From Axinella damicornis (Eukaryota; Porifera; Demospongiae; Axinellida; Axinellidae), in assembly GCA_963931865.1 (NCBI GenBank), contig OZ007508.1, positions 4,147,206-4,211,205 of the forward strand: 64,000 nucleotides of DNA. Reading direction: 5' to 3'. Under the pieces are notes generated by a model. It was not told the DNA's origin, ran no database searches, and saw nothing but the letters and a program-made list of their open reading frames with translations. The translations under genes and the position numbers were made by a program. Each line of letters starts with the position of its first letter. Within the stretch, counting starts at the first letter, position 1. This document shows positions 1 to 56,700 of this stretch, one piece after another.

Positions 1-43414
<43,414 letters not shown>

Positions 43415-43507
43415 CACACTGTATATGTGTGCATGTGTGTGTGTGTGTGTGCGTGTGTACAGGCGTGTGCATGTGTGCCCATGAATGCGTGCATACAGGT
43501 GTGTGCA

Positions 43508-43547
<40 letters not shown>

Positions 43548-44549
43548 CATGTCATGCTCATTGAGTATATACGCGTGGATGTGTGCGGGATCTGATTCGG
43601 TTTTCACTCTGGTAAGACCACCTGTGATGACAGACTCTTAGCAACGTCACATCGCCCCAGGTAACGTCCTTGTACAGTGATCCACATCACTTCCGAATTC
43701 CATCTGCAACCCTCCTGATCGAGGATCATCCAGGCACGGTGGTGGTCCCTCTGGTCCGGACACAAATGCGCTCAACTACGCAATGCAGCACTACATGGCC
43801 ATGGATGCATGTGCAGCTCCCGAACCGGAACCACCATGTTGCGATCGCGCGCGGCACCGCGCTGTACAGTGTTTGTACGCACAAGGGGGCGTAAATCACC
43901 ATGGTACCATGTGCCCCTCCCCTTCAGATAGATCTCCCTAAGAGACGGTATTTTGTGAGAAGCTATTTCCATCGATCACTAGCTCCAACTCACCTCGTAA
44001 AAAAACTACTGCTCGCTGATGCAAACGCCGAGAGAACTGCAGTACACCGGAGCCCCTCCCGCCAAGCTAAAATTGCGGAGTACGAGTTGGAACAACAACC
44101 AGCCACGCCCTCTTTTAAATCATCGTGCGCATGCGCACCCACCACAAAGAGGGTGTGGCTGGTCGACATGTACACGTACGCGAACATGAACGGACAATAC
44201 ACGTATTTTCCGTAATAATTATGAAGGAGACGGTGAATAACCAACACAGCTGACACATCCTAGAGCACACAGCTCAAATTCCATTACCAGTGTCAGAAGC
44301 CAATGAACTACTAACCTCATTCCCAGATTACCGAGCGCCTGGGAACGAGGCTAATGAACTACAAGCTTGGATAAAGATTCATACATGACAAACTTCATGC
44401 AGGAAACATACAGCAGCTACATATCATGAAGTTAGCGTACACAATAAATCATAGAACTGATCAAGGTAACCATACACGTACATAAAATTAATGCGACAAA
44501 TATAAAAGCAATGGACGAACCACACATTGATTCTGGTTGTGTTGGTCCA
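43415..44549. other. Intergenic region between MOB1 and the cadherin
   Basis: This is MOB1 3' flank and cadherin 5' flank, both genes reading leftward. It holds a TG tract within 43420-43540 and the 42-bp foldback element at 44312. I see no coding exon and no clear core promoter. Confidence 0.6.
44312..44353. mobile_element. Foldback element, 42 bp
   Basis: TAACCTCATTCCCAG and CTGGGAACGAGGCTA ends, flanked by a perfect 9-bp duplication ATGAACTAC (44303-44311 and 44354-44362). It lies between MOB1 and the cadherin. Confidence 0.85.
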
Positions 44550-44664
44550 CTATTTCATCATCCGGTCAATCAGTTCCTGCATCGGAGACAGTTCTCGCTT
44601 TTCTATCAAATTAAACTCGCAAACAAAGTAGATGAAGTGCTTGAAACTTGTGTTCAGGTGAGCC

Positions 44665-44695
<31 letters not shown>

Positions 44696-47674
44696 GTGTG
44701 TGTGTGTGTGGGGGGGGGGGTGAGTGTGTGTGTGTGGGTGTGTGTGTGGGTGTACATGTGCATGTGTTTTGGGCCAACATGGCCTTGGAACCCGTGGCCC
44801 AATAAACAGAAGAACGGAGGGCTCAACTCTGCTCAAGAGAGCCAGTGGAGTTTCATGATCTCATGGGTATTGCAAAGTCAAATTCCAACTCGTGAATATC
44901 CACGTGAAGATTACTTGAGGCCATATCTTCCCTCTTCTTCCTTTAAATCCTTTCATGTGCTCGTCACCTGGGTTTGAGGCTAGTTCATGTACAATGGAAA
45001 GACAACCATGACCAAGGATTGGGAGAGCATGGTCACTCCCTTCATATGACAGTGTCACAGACAAGAGAAATTCACAATGAGTAAAACAGAGCAGAGTACG
45101 ACAGAAAGGTTGAGGTTGCTATGCGCTAGCAATGTCAAGGAAAGAGAACTTCAGAGAAGAAAGGTTGAGGTTACCATGGTAACTACATAGAACAATGATG
45201 CCATGGAAAGAAAACTTCATGAGCAAACTGGAGCAGAGGAGACGGCACAAAGGTCAAAGTTTCAATGAGCTAGCAGGAGGTGACTGGTGTGCATGTACTG
45301 GATGAACTAATTTTGCCGCCATTCAATTCACTCTCTGCCTACAATGTATATTCTGGCTAGCCTCGGTCCCAAGCTCTCTGCCTGGGAACGAGGCTATATT
45401 CTGGCATCATCTACAACCCAATGCTTTTACGCTTTAGGGGGACGGCCATGAAGTACTAATTTCAGGATTGGCACTTCTGCTTACTCCGATTGGCAGTCTA
45501 CCATAACGATACAATATTCTGTGTGTGAGAAACATTCACACTCTTAGGCTGCGATTCATGGCTATGCGATTCACACTCATTGGCCCTCTGTCAGCTATTA
45601 CCGTATAAAGGCTGCTCTCACAAATAAGGCCATGTCATGCTTGTGTTCACTTCGCCAGTTGCCATGCACTTACTATGCGACTTCCCAGCCAGAAGGACAT
45701 TGAATTTTGATACACAAGGCGGCAAGAAATGTCCATTACAGCTGCGGGACAGCTCGCTAATGAGCCTTGATCGATGTCAATGTTCTATGGGGGGTGATCA
45801 GTGTCAAAATGGGGGTAGCAATCTAGAGGGGGGTGATTTCAAGTTGAGAGGGATACACTTCAAGTTGAGAGGGGGTATACTTTGCAATAGGGGGTGAAGA
45901 ACACTGAATTCTTTCACTCTTGTTATGATACACAAGGCGGCAAGAAATGTCCATTACAGCTGCGGGACAGCTCGCTAATGAGCTTTGATCGATGTCAATG
46001 TTCAACATGCTCATACATAGTACCATAGTGAGCATACTTCCTGGACCCCACGCTGTCTGGTATCATCAACATGAAAGTGGGTGTGGCACACCAACTATCA
46101 CCGTCTCACCTCTTCCTGTAGTTGGATGATGTCATCAAAGTGGGCGTGGTAAATGTGAGCATACACTCGGAAGAGGCGCTTCAGGATGGTCTTAGCAATT
46201 GTGATGAAATTTCGGGGAAATGGCACTCCTGGAGGAAGAGGATCGATACATGTGTGTATGTCAATGGCTGGATGTAATGGAAAGGAAGATAGTCTTTCAG
46301 TGGTCTATAGGAAGCCTACCCAGGATTGAAATAAGGACACCTTTGCATGACAATGTCCAATTCCTCCCTTCAAATGAGGACACTTTTAGCGGGTCCAAGG
46401 GTATCTACATCACAAGAGTTCACTTTTAGCATATAAACACCAACATGGTATGTATGGAACCTACCAACATGCTAACCAACACGGTATGGAACACAATGAA
46501 GGCTGCAGTGGAACATACCAATCTTGGAGGGGAAAATGTTCTCATCGTCGAGTTGCTCCTGTACCCACGTCATGAGGTAATCGATGTACTTTGGAGCAGA
46601 GCACTTGATTGGCTTCTTTACTGTTGTGCCGTCTGCCCAGTGGTATTCATATCTGTGAGGGGAGGAGGGGGAGGGGTGAACGAGTGAGGGAGGGAGGAAG
46701 TGTAGTAGAAGATATTTGGGCAAGCATGAGCAAGTCCCGCACTAAAACATTACATGTACATGCAACTCTTGACGTCATACTGATTCCGCACGAAACAGTC
46801 GATGACCTGAGGAATGCATCAACGGGGAATGAGGCCAACAACGTACAGAAGACAAAACTAAACAGCAAAAAACCAGACCAGGAAGGAAGGGCTGAAATCA
46901 ATCACACCTTTTGCACGCGCACGAGGGAAGGCATGTGCGTGCAAGACTACTAGTAACTATAACCAGCTCTAGTAAACTTGTGCCAACAATGCAGCACCAC
47001 AAACATAGTCATGAGTGTGAGTGACACTCAGCGAGTTTTGATTCCACAATCTCTCCTCGGCAGCTAAAATACATGCAGCTTGCTCACACTCGCCCCACAA
47101 TGTCCTGGTTAACTAGTGTCCGTTTCTTTGCTAGAGAGAGAGAGATCCGCTAACACACACCCTCACGGTTAAGAGGAGCTCACCACAACTGCAATACGAA
47201 CTGAAGGTATGAAACATCATCCATCTCAGAATAACACTGAAACTTCCTCGATAAACAACCCTTGAGGATACTGACACAACAGTGCATTCTACCATGGAGG
47301 GTCAGGGTTCGGGGAGACAGGGGGGGTATTAACATGCCTCGAAGATACTCACAACAGAGCCTTCTACCACAGAGGGCCAGGGGTCGGAAGGACAGAGGGG
47401 TAGACACAACTTCCAGTCTCAAATTGCTCAAAGACCAAGACCATTCATATGGTCAAAGCAACGAAGTGAAATAGCTGCCCATAAGAAACGTCCAAACACA
47501 GATGATGATCTTGGACAACAGTACTGACCTCAATTCAGGACACGCCCATACAGGGGATGTATGGGAAGACATATGGAATACAAATACCATACATGTACCT
47601 GCATCGCTGCTCCCCCAATGGCAAACACTTATAGGAACCATGGACAACTATCCATCTACATGCACTTCCCCCCC

Positions 47675-47705
<31 letters not shown>

Positions 47706-50700
47706 ACACAGCACTCACTTTGGCCCTGCACTCATAACAGGACAGCTCTCTGTAGTACACTGCTCAGTTATTGTGCCGTACAGCATGTTAATCTGATTGA
47801 AGAAATCAACAGCTGGGGAGTGGGTGTATGTGTGTGAGGGGAGGGTGTGTGAGAGGAGGGTGTGTGAGAGAGGAGGGTGTGTGAGAGAGGAGGGTGTGTA
47901 CACATGGGGTATGTGTATGTGAGGGGAAGATGCGTGTGAGTGATTTATACATAACTTCAGTCAGATGTCATCTAAGCACAGAATAAGTTGATCATGTACT
48001 TATAAAAGTATTTAATTAAGTCACATGATACACACACACACACAGTCACTGTGACAGACTGGCACTTACATGTGTAAATGTGTGAACTACACCTATGTGT
48101 GGGACTAAGGATTTGCTGTTTTAGTGCTTAGGGTTGTTTATGTGCTAAAGGTTAGAACGCTACCATGTTAATGTGTTGTATTTAATTTACTGTAGCTGTT
48201 GATTGTGTTTTCCTTTCGTGGACTATACGTTGCTAGGGAGGAAAGTATAAAAGCAGAGTTCTTATTCTTGTAATTGTCCATCTTGTATCGTCCTTGGTCA
48301 TATGTGAGTCTATTAAAGTATTGGTTGTTTGCGACCATCAACCTCGGACCTCTTGTTAGCTAAATTAGACCGTGCGTGATCAGTTCTGCTGCGAGTCAGA
48401 GCAGAGTCTATCACAGTTGGTGGCAGTGGTGGGATCGGATCGGCGTAGGAGAGCGTCGAGACCCCAATATCGAGAGAATCTCATGACAACACGGTCAGGA
48501 GCGAGCTACAAGACAACAGAAAGTACAATGGCAGAAGGAGGATTGGCATTGGCCGAGATATTGAAAGCGTTGCTCGAAGACAGGCAAATCCGAGAGAAGG
48601 AGGTTGCCGAAGAGCGCGCACGGAGAGAAGAGGAGCTGAAGCGGCGAGAAGAGGAACGCCTGGAAGAGCGCGCGCGGAGAGATGAGGAGCTCAAACGGCG
48701 AGAGGAGGAACTCCTGGAAGAGCGTGCGAAGAGGGAGGAGGAGCTCAGGGAAGAACGCCGTCGCCGGGATGAAGAGACCGCGCGGCGAGAAGAAGAGATG
48801 AGTCAACAGATGAAACTGCTGAAGGGACTTGTGGAAGGAGTCCAGAGACAAGGGGACACAGCCGCGCTTAAGCTGGAGAGAGACAGGGATGTGAAAGTGG
48901 CGAAACTCACGGAAGACGACGACATCGAAGCTTACCTCACTACCTTCGAGCGCCTCATGAAGGCATATGAGATCCGTGAGGAACGATGGGCTTTCAAGCT
49001 AGCCTCACAGCTTGTCGGCAAGGCGCAACAAGCCTACGCGGCGATGAACCCAGAAGATGCGAAAGACTACGCCCAGCTAAAGAAAGCGATTCTTCGGCGA
49101 TATGACATCAACGAGGAGAGTTACAGGCAACGATTTCGATCGATCTCGAGAAAGCAAGGTGAAACCAACCGGGAGCTGGCGGCAAGGCTAGGCGACCTAG
49201 CGGAAAAGTGGATGCAAGGGTGCGAAACGAAAGAAGAATTGAAAGATCTGGTGATCCTGGAGCAGTTGGTGAACACGCTTCCCGAGGACGTTCGAGTCTG
49301 GGTGAAAGAAAGGAAGCCAAAAACCAGCATGGAGGCGGGTCAGCTGGCAGATGATTACATACAAGCAAGGAAGCAAAACTCGGGGGAACCATCAGTACCA
49401 GTGAGCAGGAAATCAGCGAACATTCCAACTCACCCTCCAGTTCGATCCTGTCACAGATGTGGCAAGCCAGGGCATCATGCGAGAGATTGTCGGACTGTGT
49501 TCAGACCACGTGACCAAGAGAGAGGCAGGCCAGACACCAGCAGGACACTGGAGAGGCCAAAGAGAGATCTGAAGGACATTGAATGCTTCAATTGCCACAA
49601 GAAGGGGCACTATTCATCCAACTGCCCTCACAATGCCATGTTCTGCGGAGAAAAGCAGATCGACCCCAAGGGAGGGTCAGGAAAGAGGACACCAGGGCAT
49701 GAGAAGACCGGTGTTTCCAAAGCTGGACTTGTGGAAGGGAAGGCAGTTGACGATATCCTGCTTGATACTGGCTGTTCAAGGACACTCGTGCACCGGAGTC
49801 TTGTACCCAAGGAGAAGCTGTTGGAGGGAGAAGCAGTTGCCATACGCTGTGCACACGGGGATACAGTCCTATACCCTCTGGCGCAGGTGGAAGTGGAGAT
49901 TGAAGGGCAATCATTTGAGATACAAGCGGCAGTAGCCGACCGACTGCCTATGGCGGTATTGCTGGGAACAGATGTTCCACAACTACCAGAGCTACTAAGT
50001 GGTGAGCTACTAGGGTCAGAGACAAAGATTGAGAACGCCTTAGTGGTGACCAGAGCCAGAGCAAGGCAACAGCTCGAGGAGGCGGCTGAGCAGCAACTGA
50101 GAGAGCAGAGATCTGGGGTGCAACCAACCACCTTAGACAGGATAGGAGTGACCACGGAACCAGAAGAGGTCACCACAGTACAGGGGAATCAGGAGGAAGA
50201 GACCGATATACCTGTGGAGCTGAGAGAGCTAGACGAGGAATTGTTTGAAGGGGGACAAGAGAGAAAGAAACTCACCAGGAACCAGAAGCGAGAGAATCGA
50301 AAACAGTACACTCCAAAGAACAGCGAGGATCAACCCCCTACCAGACATACCTTGGACATCACAGCAGAGGAACTGAAAACACTCCAAGAGTCAGACACTA
50401 CCCTGGAAGCAATCAGGAAGGCTGCCGGCGGGAGTCCCTCTACTGCAGGTGTCGGGTTTTTCAGGAGAGACGACTTGGTGTACAGACGGTGGATCCCACC
50501 AGGTCGAGACTCAGAAGACATGGCAGTGGAACAGTTAGTGCTGCCTCTTCAGTGCCGGAAGACGGTACTACAGTTAGCTCACGAAATTCCCCTCGCTGGC
50601 CACCTGGGAAAGGATAAGACAGCTAGTCGGATCTTGCAAAGGTTCTACTGGCCAACCTTGTACCGAGATGTTGCGGAATTCTGTCACAGTTGTGGTCCGT

Positions 50701-53700
50701 GTCAGAAGACGTCCAAATACAAGACCAAGCGTGCACCCTTGATGCCACTCCCCATCATCGACACACCATTCCAGAGAATGGCGATGGATATTGTGGGTCC
50801 ATTGCCCCGTAGTCGACATGGCAATCGCTATATTCTAGTGATGTGTGACTATGCCACACGCTACCCAGAAGCAGTCGCCCTACGTTCAATCGATGCCGAG
50901 CACATTGCTGAGGAATTAGTGAAAGTATTTGCTCGTGTTGGCATTCCGGAGGAAATTTTGACAGACCAGGGCAGCAACTTCACATCACAACTGCTGGCCG
51001 AATTGTACAGGATGCTGCATGTACACCCAATTCGAACAAGTCCCTACCACCCGCAAACGGACGGCCTCGTTGAGCGGTTCAACAAGACCCTCAAGTCCAT
51101 GCTACGAAAGGCAGCAATCAATGAAGGGAAAGATTGGGATAAGATGCTCCCATACCTGCTGTTCGCATATCGGGAGGTGCCTCAAGCTTCAACGGGATTT
51201 TCACCATTCGAGCTGCTGTACGGTCGTGCAGTTAATGGTCCACTGGATGTCTTGCGGAAAGCCTGGGAGGTCAGCAAGAGAAGTGACGAGAGTGTAGTGT
51301 CACACGTATTATCAATGAGAGACAAGATGATGAAGATGACGGATTTGGTTCAGCAAAATCTGAGCAAAGCCCAAGAAAAGCAGAAGCTATGGTATGACAA
51401 GGGGGCCCGTCAAAGAGAGTTCACAGCTGGAGACCAAGTGTTGGTCCTACTCCCAACTTCCACTAGCAAGCTGTTGGCCCAATGGCAAGGTCCGTATTCG
51501 GTGCTGAAGCGTGTGGGAAGGATCAACTACCAAGTCGACATGCACGATCGCAGAAAGAGAAAGCGGATATTCCACGTGAACATGTTGCGTTCGTGGCATG
51601 CCCCAGAGGCCACCGGCTACTATTGTGAAGATTTTACCGACACTGACCAGGATGATGTGCCAGTTTGGAATGAAGGCTCCGAGTCAAGTGGAGTTGAGCA
51701 ACCCTCGTTTGGGGAACAGCTAAGCGCGGGACAGCGTGCTGAGGTTGAGGCTTTGCTAGAAGAGCACTCTGACGTGATGCGGAACTACCCGGGCCGAACC
51801 ATGTTGGCAGAACATCACATAAGAACAGGAGATTCACGCCCAGTGAGACTACCCCCCTACAGATTGCCGCATGCATACCGGGAGACTGTGAAGAAAGAGT
51901 TACAAGACATGCTGCAACAGGGCATCATTGAACCTTCGTCCAGTGAGTGGAGTGCACCAGTTGTACTTGTCAAGAAGAAGGATGGGTCGTTGCGGCTATG
52001 TGTAGACTATCGTCGCCTGAATGGAGTTTCAGAGATGGACGCATATCCAATGCCAAGAATCGATGACTTGATTGACCGTTTAGGCAAGTCCTGTTTCATA
52101 TCCACAATGGACCTCACTCGTGGCTACTGGCAGGTGCCTGTGGAAAAGGAATCCCGGCCAAAGACGGCATTTGCCACACCTTTTGGGTTTTACCAGTTTA
52201 ATGTCATGCCCTTCGGTCTCCAAGGTGCTCCAGCCACTTTTCAGCGCTTAATGGACAAGGTGGTGCAGGGACTGGAACCCTTCTCAGCAGTGTACCTGGA
52301 TGACCTGGTGATCTTCAGTAAAACATGGGAAGAACACCTCCAGCATGTCCGTGAAGTGCTACAACGTCTTCGGAGTGCAGGACTAACTGCGAAAGCCAAG
52401 AAATGTCAATTTGGGATGGCTCAATGTGTATACTTGGGACACATCGTTGGAAGTGGACTTGTACGTCCTGATCCTGTAAAGATACAAGCAGTGAAAGAAT
52501 TTCCCGTGCCTCACACCAAGAAGCAAGTGAGAGTATTTTTGGGCTTGGCTGGCTATTACAGAAGATTCATCCCTGACTACGCATCCATTGCAGCACCCCT
52601 CAGTGATCTGACCAAGAAAGCAGCCCCAACACAAGTGCCATGGACGGCCAACTGTGAGCATGCATTCCAGCAACTGAAGCAATTGCTATGTGCCACTCCG
52701 GTACTACAAAGTCCTGATTTCTGCAAACCATTTGTCCTTCAAACCGATGCGTCTGATAGAGGAGTTGGTGCAGTTCTCAGCCAATGTGACGCCGCGGGCC
52801 AAGACTACCCGGTGGCTTATTTCAGTCGGAAGTTCCTGCCCAGGGAGGAACGTTACTCAACGGTCGAAAAGGAGTGTTTGGCGATAAAGCTCGCAGTACA
52901 AGCCTTCAAGGTCTACCTACTGGGAAGACCATTCCAGATACAAACAGACCATCGTTCACTCGTGTGGTTGGACCGTTTGAAAGAGAACAATCCTCGGTTG
53001 ACACGGTGGAGTTTATCTCTGCAACCTTACCAGTTTTCAGTGTGCCATCGTTCAGGAAGAGCTAATGGAAATGCAGATGCACTCTCTCGTGCCACGTCAA
53101 ACTAGTTTGACGCAGGAGAAGGGGGGAGGAATGTGACAGACTGGCACTTACATGTGTAAATGTGTGAACTACACCTATGTGTGGGACTAAGGATTTGCTG
53201 TTTTAGTGCTTAGGGTTGTTTATGTGCTAAAGGTTAGAACGCTACCATGTTAATGTGTTGTATTTAATTTACTGTAGCTGTTGATTGTGTTTTCCTTTCG
53301 TGGACTATACGTTGCTAGGGAGGAAAGTATAAAAGCAGAGTTCTTATTCTTGTAATTGTCCATCTTGTATCGTCCTTGGTCATATGTGAGTCTATTAAAG
53401 TATTGGTTGTTTGCGACCATCAACCTCGGACCTCTTGTTAGCTAAATTAGACCGTGCGTGATCAGTTCTGCTGCGAGTCAGAGCAGAGTCTATCACAGTC
53501 ACACACACACAGGGTTATGGCTTCACATCTCAACTGAGGTCACAAAATTTTTTAGTGACCAAGTATAGTGATTCAGGTTCTAAGCCCCTCTCAGCCCTTA
53601 AATCCACTGTCCTGAGAGAGTGTTAGAGCAGTTCTAGACTTGTTCCCAGGCCCACACGTGGAACGCGGAAGTGGGCCTGGTGACACTTAGCAAAATTCCC

Positions 53701-56700
53701 GTATGTGCTGAGGTCAGCAGTCTTGATTTTGGGTAGGCGAATCATGTTCATCCACTGCATACTAATTACATTCTTTACTGTGTAGCCGTTTGATAAAACC
53801 ACTGTTCTAGCCTTCAAGACTCACCTCTGGTAGCTCCTTGGTTCTACTTAGCCATTACCAACAGTTACCTGCCGCGTGAATTCAAATGCATCCAAGGAAT
53901 GTAACCAAGTGTCACCAGGCCCTCTTCCACGTTCCAAGTGTGGGCCTGGGTACGAGGCTAGAGCAGTTCTGGATGGGAGGGTCCACAGCTCCATAAACCA
54001 TGAAGCTGCAGCATTGTTTCTTTTTGAGAGGCCATGCTGATGTTAAAGTATCTGTGTCCTGGATTGTCCAGGGGTACTGACCCTTTTCGACAAAATAATG
54101 ACACAAAGACCAGTCCTGTACTAGCTTCTATGGCTTTTCCACTGGCTACTTATGGGGAAAACAAATTGAGAAACCACTGTACACCATTTCTCTGACGTTT
54201 TCACACTGAGGGGAGGGTGCATCACTGCATGTGTATGCAGTAGTCTGGCACGGTTGTCCGTTTATTGAATGTCTGAAAACGTAGTTTTTCAGGTCGGTCT
54301 GCCCACGATCAAAACTCGGGGGTACAAGAGCCACCTATGCTACATTGGCTACTCAGTTCCCAAGCAGGCGTAGCAACTGGTTGCTGTGATCATCCAGCTT
54401 TTCGTGTAGTAGACACGTAAGTGTCCGAAGTTATAGATCAAGTGCCGACAAACAAAGTTTTGGAGCCCAACATATTCAAAGCCCTAACACCAAAACTACT
54501 AGGCCTACGATTGTACGGATGGCAGTCTCAACGTATTGTGTTGGTGTTCCCTGGTTGGTGAAAATCTTGAAGTAGTACTGCCTTAAAATGTAGTGTACGT
54601 TAATCACTCTACATGTATGGCTGTATATATGTGCGATGGATTGTGCATGTATGGTTGTACACCGTACGTGTACATGTATGTCTGAAGGTGTTAGCTGTAT
54701 GTTGTATGTATGGATGTACAAGGACCCCACAATAGGCTCCTGTTGTGCGCTGTACGTTTGGAGGTGCTAGGGGATAGTGAATGTTGTTTTTATTGCACAT
54801 GCAAAGGTGAAAGGTGTTTAGGAGGGGCAATGACAGTATAAGTCATCACTTTTAACCACTTGAATCTCTGCCAGTGCTCACCCTAACCCTGTTAGCTTCA
54901 CTGTGAAATAACCCAGCATCAATGCTCAGCCTAACCCTGTTAGCTTCACGGTGAGATACCCCAATGCCCTAACCCTGTTAGCTTCACTGTGAGATACCCC
55001 AATGCCCTAACCCTGTTAGCTTCACGGTGAGATACCCCAATGCCCTAACCCTGTTAGCTTCACTGTGAAATAACCCAGCATCAATGCTCAGCCTAACCCT
55101 GTTAGCTTCACAGTGAGATACCCCATGCAGTGTCAACATATGCTCATCCTGATGACATCATCATCACTCAGCCTGCCACTACACTACAAATACCTACAGT
55201 GTCCTACATTGTATATAAGGTGCATACACACTGCACTTGGAGTACAGTGTAACTATACTCCATATATAGTATATATACTACGTGTATATTGTAATTTGGA
55301 CTGACTGTTGACAGCGATCCACTCATTCATGTCTTCCCCTTCGGGTAACTGGACAGCCATCTTCAGGTTACCACTGCCCAGGGTGGCTGCCACATGCTGT
55401 GAGGCGGAAGGGCGTGGGTGTGTGATATGCATGGAGGGGAGGAGGGGGAGGGTGAGTCATATGCACGGACAGGAGGGTGAGGGTGTGTCATAAGCAAGGA
55501 GGAGAGGAGAGTGAAGGAGAAGGGTGAGGTGAGTCATAAGCAAGGAGGAGGAAGTGAGGAGAGTGAGTCATTCGCACGGAGAGGAGGGTGAGGGAGGAGG
55601 ATGTGGGTGTGTCACATGCAAGGAGGGGAGGAGGGTGAGGGGTGAGGGGAGGGAGGAGGGTGAGGGAGAGGGGAGGGAGGAGGGGAGGGAGAGGGGTGAG
55701 GGGAGGGAGGAGGTGAGTCATATATGTACAGAGGAGAGGAGGGTTAGGGAAGAGGTTGAGGGTGTGTCATATGGAAGGGAGGAGGTGAGTCATATGCATT
55801 GAGGGGAGGAGGGTGAGGGAGGAGGATAAGGGTGTTATATGCGAGGGTGAGGGACGAGGGTGAGGGACGAGGGTGAGGGTATGTCATATGCAAGGAGGAG
55901 GGAAGGATGAGGGAGTGAGGAGGGTGAGTCATACGCATGGAGAAGAGGAGGGTGAGGGATAAGGATGAGGGTGACGGAGAAGGTGAGTCATATGCACAGA
56001 GGAGAGGAGGGTGAGGGATAAGGATGAGGGTGACGGAGGAGGTGAGTCATATGCACAGAGGAGAGGAGGGTGAGGGATAAGGGTGAGGGTGACAGAGGAG
56101 GTGAGTCATATGCATAGAGGAGAGGAGGGTGAGGGAGGAGGATAAGGGTGCTATATGCAGAGGAGAGGAGGGTGGGGGAGAAGGGTGAGAGGGTGTCATG
56201 CATGGAGGGGGGGGGGGGGGGGGGGGAGGGTATGGGGACTGTGGTAGCATCAGAGTGACTATGGTCGGGCATTTTCATTTGACGTCACATGCCGTCATGT
56301 GAAAAAAAACTGGTGGATGCGATCAGACTCCTGGCGCTGGAGTACAGTTTGAGCAGAGACTTAGTAAGCAACTTGATGCATACTCAAAATGCACTCACAA
56401 ACCTGGTAGCTGACAGATTTATCTTACAAGTAGGTTCAATATCACTATTTGATACAGCAAGCACAATGGCTGCATAGTTCTGACTTCCCCACACAAGCTC
56501 CCATCTACATGTAGACCAACATGGCTGGCTGCCATGCACAGGAATTACGAACATTGACATCATTTCCAGCACATGCCGAAAACAATCTACTACCACTGAT
56601 GACTGAATACAACAGATATTCAGCATGTCTTAATACAGCCATTGCGGCCTCATGACGAACCTTCATCATGTCATGTTGGTGGGAGCCTTCGGGAATCTTC

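Larger units (their letters stand above)
48050..53497 (+). mobile_element. Intact Gmr1-like Ty3/Gypsy LTR retrotransposon
   Basis: The element is 5,448 bp. It has two 366-bp LTRs (TGTGACAG...CTATCACA) that look identical base for base. The 5-bp target duplication is GTCAC at 48045-48049 and 53498-53502, inside a (CA)n tract. It has a tRNA primer site, a polypurine tract and one open gag-pol frame. Identical LTRs and an unbroken frame indicate a very recent insertion. It lies in MOB1 intron 3, in the opposite orientation to MOB1. Pol has integrase upstream of reverse transcriptase, the arrangement known from the Gmr1 clade of Ty3/Gypsy. Confidence 0.96.

Noticed and set aside
48372..48482. Start of gag in the LTR at a GTG codon
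   Set aside because: The frame is open there, but the segment overlaps the LTR and primer site; the first ATG after the primer site (48483) is the better start.
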